NCBI GenBank assembly: GCA_030248135.1
Contig: JASANC010003268.1
Location: 34,861 to 98,860 of the forward strand
Source of the DNA: Theristus sp. LFF4_11
Taxonomy: Eukaryota; Nematoda; Chromadorea; Monhysterida; Xyalidae
Length of the DNA stretch: 64,000 nucleotides
Reading direction: 5' to 3'
Shown here: piece by piece, positions 24,999 to 64,000 of the stretch
Layout: each line of letters starts with the position of its first letter
How positions within the stretch are numbered: position 1 is the first letter of the stretch
The notes under the pieces: generated by a model
What the model was told of the DNA's origin: nothing
Databases searched by the model: none
The model's input: only the letters and a program-made list of their open reading frames with translations
Made by a program: the position numbers and the translations under genes

Positions 24999-26906
24999 TC
25001 AAGCCAAATCCGGAAACACTGTTGCGCAGCTGGCGGCTCGGTCCTTGCACGTGACACCGTCTGGATTCGGACACAACGCAACGCTGATACTGCTGCCGTG
25101 CAGTTCCTGCAAAGCAACATTGGTGAACTCAAATCTGTGGTACCTGTACATTGTAGTCCGCTGATTGGCCACACACATCATCACGTTTGCGTCCGACCAA
25201 TCAGCGTGCAAGATTATCAAACGCACAAACTTATTCGAACGCCCCATGAAACATGAAAGTTGCCGTCTATAAAAAAAACTATGTTTGGACGGTGGACAAG
25301 GAAGCTGAGAAAACTGTGAGTCGTGTTTCTTGTTAACTCCAAATGCAATGGTTATATAAGAAATGCACAGCACATTCATAGTGCACGCACACATCAACAC
25401 TGCCATTGAATCTCTCATCGTCTCAAACGTAGTATAAACTAACTGATCAACAATACCGTTCAGGGTCGACATTTGTCCAATGATCAGCGCATTGGTTTCT
25501 TTTTTTCAAAAAATGCCGCCAACCACTCATATTGATACCGTTTTCAAAATTCCGAATAAAAAAAGCAGAAAAAACAGCTTCACTCACATGCTTTGCCGAC
25601 TCCGGACTAGCCTGTGCCAGCTGTGTGACGACCGACGCGACGTCGCCGAGTAAATCGTCGTTCATCAATTCGTTGTCCGTTGTGCCGTTTGACTTGACGA
25701 AAAGAAAACTTTGTTGTTGTTTTTTTGTGAAAAGCAATATATTTTGCTGATTGGAGGAAAAATGTGTGGCGCCCGCTGATTGGCTTGCTATACGTTTTGT
25801 CTGCCCTGCCAGCTAAGTCGATATCCTCTGGCCTTCTGTCGACTTTTCAGTGTGTGTGGAGCATGAGTGGAGAAGTGCATTTTGAAACGCTGTTTCACCA
25901 AAAAAGCCGAAAAAAACTAACACAAAAAAAGTGAAAATTTTCAACAGAAACCCGCTGTCAGCACCTTCTTTCGTCCCTTCATAATGTTTGCCGGTGCGGT
26001 TTTGCCGTCGTTGTTTCGCAACGGTGCCACCTCGGAGACCGCAGCGGCACTCGCTTTGTTCGCAGCTGCCACTGAAGTGGTACGCGAGCGTTTACCCAAC
26101 AGATGGGCACCACGAATCTGAATTGTTTCGGTAGCATTTTTATTAAAAAAACGTTTTTTTAATTCGAAAAGCGCAAATTTGAACTAATATTGCTATGATC
26201 TTTCATTTGGTCCCGAAATTTAGTGCGCATATAGGTAACACAGTTAAGTTTCATGCATGACGCGGGAATTCAAAATTGGAATAGCGATCTAAGCCGAGTC
26301 CCCTAAATAGGACCGAGTCACTTAGGCGATTTTGAATATTGCGCCACAGCCACATAAAGATGAAACTAGTTTCCTTTCTAGTCTGCCTGCACATGCATTG
26401 AGTCGCAAAATCAAAAAAAACTAATAATATTGAAGAAATAATACTACTAATATTAATAAATACTATTTACTCACGCGTGCGGCGATTGCAGTCGTATTGC
26501 GCTGCTTATTTTTCGGTTGTGCACTTTTCCAGCTGGGGTCGCAAATGACTGCGGATCGCTTGTATTGCACGACACTAGAAAAAGGCGACAAAACTGGTAT
26601 ACTTTTTTAGGCTGATGGGCACCAAAAAGCAACTCTGTTCTCTTAAACTACCAGATTTTTTTACTATTTTAACTGGCAAATAATGCTGCTTGCAGAAATC
26701 AAAATTAGATAAAGAAAAAAAACGAACTTAGCGACTACACAGACGACGACGACAGCGGCGATGGACAGTTGTGCAACGAGCAACGCGAGGACGTAGTCCG
26801 TGACGAGGTCGACCTCTTGCGTGATCTGTTGCACGTTCCACGCGGCGCGATGCGACACCTCGACCAAGTCACCAAAGGTGAACCCATCGTCCTGTGGGAC
26901 GATCAT
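24999..26906 (-). CDS. unrecognised single-pass membrane protein, 214 residues
   Basis: Five minus-strand exons join in phase, read from the 5' end: 26906-26728, 26574-26475, 26117-25965, 25692-25588 and 25106-24999 (stop TGA). The ATG follows AAACA. Residues 1-42 are polar with several acidic groups, 43-60 form one membrane helix (VLALLVAQLSIAAVVVVCVV), and the rest is a likely cytosolic tail. That tail has an Ala-rich basic stretch (KASAAAVSEVAP to KGRKK), an acidic patch (NDDLLGD), and a Cys-containing end. There is no signal peptide before the helix. I do not recognise a family. It converges on the astacin gene and diverges from the sulfotransferase gene. The third donor (GTGCTG) is weak, so exon 3 could differ. 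Confidence 0.55.
26215..26410 (-). mobile_element. family D MITE
   Basis: Reverse-oriented copy with GTTTCATGCATGACGCGGG and the GACCGAGTCACTTAGG block. It lies in an intron of the minus-strand membrane protein gene. Confidence 0.65.
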
Positions 26907-28838
26907 TGTTTCTGTAAAAAACGTTTTTCTCGCAAAAAAGAGAAAGCAAGTCTGTACAAAAAAAAACGTTCACGCAAAGTAGCAGGTAACACTGTACGTT
27001 TTTGTTATTACAGTTGCAGCTTTTATATGGACCTAAAATCATTGTTTTGTTTGAAATAAATTAAAAATCTGACACGTTTGATTATCTGTGAGCTTATGTC
27101 AATATTATTTTTAGTGATAAAAACACTTTGTTTTATATTTTATATAAACGTTATTCCGATTTTTCGCGAGCTTATTGCATTTTAACGCTTGAAAAGTTCA
27201 CTGTCTATGTATGATTTTGCTTTAACTTTCCTAGTAACGATGAATTTCGTTTTCACAGTCAGCTTTCCTTTACAGGCTGATGTGTTGCGCGATTAAGTAC
27301 ACATATAGGGGTGTATATCATTATTATCATGTGATAAAACACAAATCCCAAGTAATCTCCAGCCCTTAATGCATTTTTAATATTTTCATCATTCGGGGCA
27401 ATTGAGTGAGAGCGAAAAATGCGCGTGTGTATGTCCCAGCTGTCTGACAGTGTTTTGGACTGGCGATGTACAGGGTGTGCATTGGAGCACATGAGTTGAG
27501 AAATAGTGCAATATTTGTGTTTATTGTGTTGTGATAGGAACTGACTCTTGTCTCCCTCCACATATAAAACTATGACAGGTGTGACACGCATCCGTTTATT
27601 GGTGTTTCAATTGGCTTGCACTGATTGGTTGATGATCGCAGATGCATCCAATCATCCTTGGACTCTTTTTTCTGTTCGTTTTGTCTGCGCTTTCCGAGTC
27701 AAACCGAGACATTTTTGTCTTCAAGTGCGCATTACATTGTATGTTCAATCTATTCGACTTTTTCCTTTAAAGGCAGACAAATTATAATGTGAAAATGTCA
27801 AATATCAGAATCAAAGCTCAAGCGATTGTTTTAAATATGTGGGTGAAACAAAAAAGTCACGTGAATTATATAAGTGAAATATGCATTTTTATGCATATAT
27901 GCCTGAAGAAAACGTGACACAGACCGTGAAAAAAGAGCCACACGTGACACGAAAATTTCGCAAATTTGGAGTAAAAACGTGATTGCTGGCAACAAATGCT
28001 GGGGAATGAGGTTAAAATCGTGGCCAAATTGTACTAGCCAATAAACAAATTTCATCGACACAATACGAAACCCACTATTCAATGGGACACGCGTTTTCGC
28101 CTTTTTTCTGGTCACACGTGGGTGAAAGGAAATATCCAACATGAAGATTGAGTGTGAGTAAAGTATATGAGAATGGAACTTTCCCATGGTCAAAACACAC
28201 CGACGAAAATAAACGCACAACAATATGGTGGAATTATTATTTTAAAAACGTAAATGTGTGTGTTCGCAATTGATTGGAGGACTACCTACATATCGCCGGT
28301 AACGAAATTATATATTAATAGTCATATTTTAGGAAAATGTAGTCTGACAGGCTGAATGTTTTGTCATTGTTTTGGTTTATGAGTTCTAAAATATTTTCTT
28401 CTCTGAAGGGATCAAATGTGCACTCCAGTGGCAATGTGTGCTTTTAGTTTTGAGAACAATATTATTTCAGCAATTTTGTTAATTTCCTGTTTTGACTGGG
28501 TTTCACACGTTGTGGTTTCTTGAATGTTTTACGGTTTTGATATAATCCAATAGTTTCAAGTCGGTGACAGTGAAATTCCAACGTGCGAATGGGCTGGGCC
28601 TGTTCTGCCTGAATTAGGAATTGTATAACGTTTTCATTTGTTCGTGTGTATGTTTAGCAATTCGCTCGTGTGTTAGGTACAGTTCCATAATTGTTCCGTG
28701 TAATTGTTCCAGTTAAAGCATTCTTGAAGTGCTACCTAATTGCTCATTGGTCGTGTCGTTCGAAAAAATTCAGCGTATTTTATAAGCAGCATTTTACAAA
28801 TTTCATGAACTTTTATATTTTTCAATTTTCAGCAAGTC
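26907..28838. other. divergent spacer, no gene recognised
   Basis: Lies between the minus-strand membrane protein and the plus-strand sulfotransferase, so it should contain both promoters. It is AT-rich, with no domain-bearing open frame. The sulfotransferase ATG is preceded by TTTTCAG at 28826-28833, which could be an intron or a spliced-leader acceptor. Confidence 0.45.
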
Positions 28839-31068
28839 ATGCGACCAATCAACGACGAATCAGCACTAATCAACGACAAAATCTTAAAACAACATCATTT
28901 TTCAATCGACCACCACAAGAATGAACCACCACCAGAAGTTTCCGCACAAGCAATCCAACCACCGCTTGAAATACTCCCGCCAACCGATGATCAGCAAATA
29001 GCCACCAAAAAGCGCCAGCAATTTTCGTCTGCTTCAATATTGTTGGCAACAATAAATCTGTTGCTGATTACCGGTTGTTGTCTCAATATTCTCGGCTCGA
29101 AACTGCTGCTTCAATTGCCGTCGCACTTGGAATTGAAATGCGCAGAAGACAGCTCCAACACCTCCACATTGGAAAGTCTGAAGGATCTTGTCAGTTCACT
29201 AAAACAGTTGTCCAGTCAAGAGTTGTGCGAAAAGTTTCGCCGAAATTTCCCGGAAGTCCGCGACACCGATGAACTGTTGCTTATGAACTCAATTATTATG
29301 ACGAAAGAGAATGGACGAACGAGCGAAACAACGAACGGCGAAGACGACGACGACAACACGCTGATTGGGTATTGTCCGATTCCGAAGAATTTGTCGACGC
29401 AGATGATTGGCCTGCTGTGTCGGCCGCTGTTCAAGCATTTGTACGAAAACGGCATCAACTTCGCTGAGAGACTGATGCCCTTTGCGCCGTACATGCCGGT
29501 CTTGACGAGCTGTGGAACGCGACTGAAATCCGAGTGAGTAAAGTTGTGCTTTCTATTCAATATGACTGTTTTTTTCGCTTTTCTAGAAAATCCGACTTTT
29601 TTGCTCTTGTTGTTCAATGTGTGAGAAAGTGTTTTTTTGCAAATTCCTTTCTGGACTTAAACATAGGTTTTCAAAAAATTGCCTCTCTGATTATTGGGCG
29701 TCGGAGGACTTTTCGGCAACAGAAAAACCGGTGTATCTCAAAAGTTGGCAATAATCTTTTCATAAGGTTTCAATTCACAATTCACAGTATAACCATCAAA
29801 CTACACGCATTCGTTTTTCAGCATTCCCACGCTCACAGTGCCCAACTCTGTGAACAATTCCACGATCAATCGGTCACGTTTTGAAAAACCCAAAGTGAAA
29901 TCGTCAAAATCGAACGATCCGTTCGACCGGAGCGCAGTGACTGATGACACTGCGGCGCAGCGTTTCGTTGCGGACGCAGAGACGTCATCGTCGGAGACGC
30001 AGTTGTCCGTGCAGCAGTTGGCCATCATTCGTCATCCGATCGATCGCTTCGTCTCGGCGTGGCTGCACGCATGCGTCAGCAATAATTTCGTCCCGCCACA
30101 TTTGATCAACAGTCGGTCGAGGTAAAAACGTTTTTGCTCGGAAATACGTGAGAATTTTCTTTCAGACGTAATGTACCGTGAAGTCTTGCGTATGAGGTTT
30201 CTCCCACTTGTCTATAAGACCCCCAGCCAAAAGTGGGCGCAGTGTCCACACGGCGGCACACATATAAGGAGACCTTGTATGCAAGACTTTATGGCATGTC
30301 AGAACGTTGAAGAGTCGCCAACCAACACACAGGCACTGCGATTATTGCACATGAACGCAGTTTTTTTCGAAACAGAAACGTAAAAACTGTTGCTGTGCAT
30401 CGCACGTGTTGCCGTTTCACAAAGCTTCTCATGTTGTTTGCTGCGTTACTGAAATTATGACAAACTGTCATAACAAGTTTCTTATAGCAACACTGACCAC
30501 ATTTCTTTTGTTCAAAACGATGATTCATCATTCGTGTGGCAAATACAACATTAAAAATACAATATTCCACGACAAATATAAGCTCCGACAAAAAAAAACC
30601 GTTCTTCCAATTGTCGGCAGATGCCTCGGCTGCACGAGAACGGACGTCTGCTGTTTCGTACGTCGACTCGCGGCCGCGGTGCTTTCGAACGAACCGCCGA
30701 GGTTGGACGCGCTGAGCCGCTGGATCGTCGGCTTCCACCTGATGCCGCAGTCGTGTCGCTGCGGTCTCACAGAGGGCGCTCGCGTCGCGCGCACTAAACT
30801 CGTAAAATTTGGCGCGAATTTCGAATTGCTCACGGAGCTGCGACGCTTGCGCGTGGATGCGCGGCTGTTGGAGCGCGGCTGGGGCGTCAATGGACGGGAG
30901 TCGTTCCTCGCCACTGGCACCGTGCATGGAACGAGACGAAAAAATGGCAACTTGGTGCGGTCGGTGAAGACGAGCTTGAATGACGGCAATTTCACCAGCG
31001 CTTTGTTGGACACGTTGTATCGCGCTGATTTTCGACTGTTTCAGTTGGTTGCTGCGAAATCGGAATGA
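28839..31068 (+). CDS. carbohydrate sulfotransferase, Sulfotransfer_2 type
   Basis: Three exons in phase, 28839-29533, 29822-30121 and 30621-31068, give 480 residues. Residues 66-92 form a single signal-anchor helix (SILLATINLLLITGCCLN), so the enzyme should be a type II Golgi membrane protein. IPKNLSTQM matches the 5'-phosphosulfate loop of the family, and LAIIRHPIDRFVSAW matches the 3'-phosphate site. RCLGCTR and HLMPQSCRC are further blocks typical of nematode members. The family moves sulfate from PAPS to sugars of glycoproteins or proteoglycans. The stem region is long and rich in Ser, Thr and Asn. Acceptor specificity cannot be read from the sequence. Confidence 0.82.
30168..30296 (+). 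mobile_element. family C MITE, short copy
   Basis: Starts TACCGTGAAGTCTTGCGTAT and ends TGTATGCAAGACTTTATGG, a shortened version of the element at 63055. It lies in the second sulfotransferase intron. Confidence 0.65.
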
Positions 31069-32218
31069 TTGTGCATCATCGGGAATCAGTTTTCTTATCG
31101 ATTTTCAATTGTTTTTTAGTTTTTTTCGGTGCTACAGTGTATGTGTGTTTGCCGACAACAAGTAGTGAAGCAAACATCATGTTTTGAACCGACATGACGA
31201 ATATAATTTGGACTTTTCATCATTTGGCATGCTGAAACTGTACTACTGCTTTTGTTTCCGGCTTCTTTTTTTCTTGAGTGGATTCTAATTTGCAAAAAAA
31301 CATAGGTTTTGACGTGCGTTTTAGGGCAAAAGTGTCATGTGAAACATGTGAAACTGAGTTTTCGGCATTTCTTTTTGAAACTTTTTTTTGCTGTCCGCAA
31401 ATTTGTTTTTAGAGAAAATAGAGCCCACGCGCAGTGGAATTGCTTCAAAGCACTGTTAAAACTCTGATGTGAAAAAAGAGTTTTTCAGAAGAACCGCTAG
31501 GAAATGGCAGGATTTCTCAAATTTCAAACGAAAGTTGCGACCACACGGCGACGAAGTGAAATTCGATATTTTTTACGGTTCATATGAAAACGGCGTTGTT
31601 CTTCATTATGAAAATAACTTTTTTCAGGTGACACATTACTTGTGTTGTTGTTAAACATTCCTAAAATTCTTATCTGAATCGTGTCTTTAATAACTGATTT
31701 TTTTTCGTGTAATATCTTGTGAGCTACATTTACCGTATTATGCCTTCAATCAACTACCGAAACTGAAATTCCGTTTTTCTTGAAATTATTGTTTGCTGTT
31801 TCAAAGAAGTCTGTTTTTCTTTCTGAAAAGAGAAATAAAAACACAAAATAACTCGTAGCGAAACAAAATGGAACTCTGTCTTCTACTTGTCAAAAGTTTT
31901 TGAACATTAAAAAATTCAGTGTTGATTTCGAGGTTGCATTTGAAAAAAAAAATTCAATGTTGCGTAGTTTGCTGCAATTGGCTTCAGCAATCAACCGGTC
32001 ACGCAAAAGCGCCAAATCAACTTCAGCATTCTGCATTCTCTGTTTTTGCATAACACCGCCTGTGCTAGGGGGTTGTTCTGGTATAATTTTGAATGCTTTC
32101 TGAACTTGAAGAAGCGATGCTCCAGTTCGGTTGTGTCCAAACGAAAAAAACTGATAAAAAATTGCAAATCGCTCACTTTTTCAGGTGCAAAAAAAACAAT
32201 TGAACTTTATTAGAAAAC
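31069..32218. other. spacer between sulfotransferase and pappalysin genes
   Basis: AT-rich with no exon recognised. AATAAA near 31833 may be a polyadenylation signal. A TTTTTCAG lies 35 bp before the pappalysin ATG and could be a 5' UTR or spliced-leader acceptor. Confidence 0.45.
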
Positions 32219-63574
<31,356 letters not shown>

Positions 63575-64000
63575 GTACAGCGTGTTTAGGGGTTCGGGCC
63601 TGCGGGGGGCCTATTTTTTAAGTGCGGGTCGGGCCTGCGGGGCGGGTCAGGAAAGCCTTTTCACCCCCCCCCCATAAACCGATTAGCATCCGGTGCACCC
63701 TCCCTAGCAGGCGACCAGGTGGAGAAGTCCCACTTACCCCCTGCCCCTCCCCACCAATTTTTTTGGCACCCCCCTCCTCCTACGGGTAGGTACCCCCTAT
63801 TAAAAATGTCCGTTATCTTCGGTACCGGTCGGGTCTGCGGGACGGGCCAGAGCTAATTTTTTATGCGGGTCGAGCGTGGATCCCTGGAGGAAGCGGTCCA
63901 GGCCAAAAAAAACTGTGCGAGTCAGACCAAGACCCGCAGGCCCGACCCGAATGTTGTGCGGGCCATGACCCGCGCCCTCTTGTCCCCACAACATCCCTAA
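63575..64000. other. GC-rich repeat-like intron end
   Basis: Follows the donor of pappalysin exon 22. It holds dispersed GGGCCTGCGGG and GCGGGTCGGGCC blocks on both strands, like an interspersed GC-rich repeat. No exon is visible before the window ends. Confidence 0.4.

Noticed and set aside
24800..25472. Alternative minus-strand 3' exons for the orphan membrane protein
   Set aside because: Exon 24999-25106 joins exon 4 in phase with a good acceptor and stop. The other options leave phase breaks or long low-quality tails.
27259..28223. Minus-strand open frames in the divergent spacer
   Set aside because: They have AT-rich composition unlike the exons and no domain, splice or start context.

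Overview
The window is animal nuclear DNA: GC-rich exons with mostly GT-AG boundaries, separated by AT-rich introns packed with short transposon-like repeats. A secreted astacin with two C-terminal ShKT domains and a nematode-style sulfotransferase of the Sulfotransfer_2 type suggest a nematode or a related ecdysozoan worm. The acceptors do not follow the strict TTTTCAG rule of Rhabditida, so an enoplean-like or more distant worm is possible. The species cannot be fixed from the sequence.

Layout. 840-4075 (+): phospholipase B-like GDSL hydrolase, 5 exons. 6591-12266 (+): SH3-SH2-tyrosine kinase with an acidic tail, 12 exons, 5' end unresolved. 13412-19663 (+): glucose-6-phosphatase, with a repeat-filled 4.3 kb gap where one catalytic exon should be. 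20614-24642 (+): astacin metalloprotease with two ShKT domains, 8 exons. 24999-26906 (-): unrecognised 214-residue single-pass membrane protein, 5 exons. 28839-31068 (+): type II membrane carbohydrate sulfotransferase, 3 exons. 32219 to the window end (+): a pappalysin (PAPP-A) orthologue, 22 exons seen, running off the right edge. 42582-57391 (+): a complete 16-exon gene lying inside one PAPP-A intron on the same strand. Most products are secreted or membrane proteins; nothing suggests a shared pathway beyond extracellular proteolysis and matrix or glycan biology.

The most unusual object is the nested gene. It encodes a signal peptide, about 13 tandem copies of the ADAM10-type cysteine-rich module and a C-terminal membrane anchor, with no metalloprotease or disintegrin domain that I can see. 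One of its exons ends in a 38-unit, 51/54-bp minisatellite. Each unit repeats the exon end together with its 5' splice site, and every unit length is a multiple of three.

The repeats are equally striking: at least nine short inverted-repeat families, a tRNA-derived SINE, a 2.5 kb foldback element with a perfect 9-bp target duplication, several minisatellites and a (CAA)~126 tract touching the acceptor of the PAPP-A catalytic exon. Several of these elements end within 0-15 bp of splice sites, and some appear to supply the splice site. Coordinates of exons were set by reading frame, splice dinucleotides and phase, and may be off by a base or two. Family letters A-J are mine. Gene identities come from recognised family patterns, not from a search.
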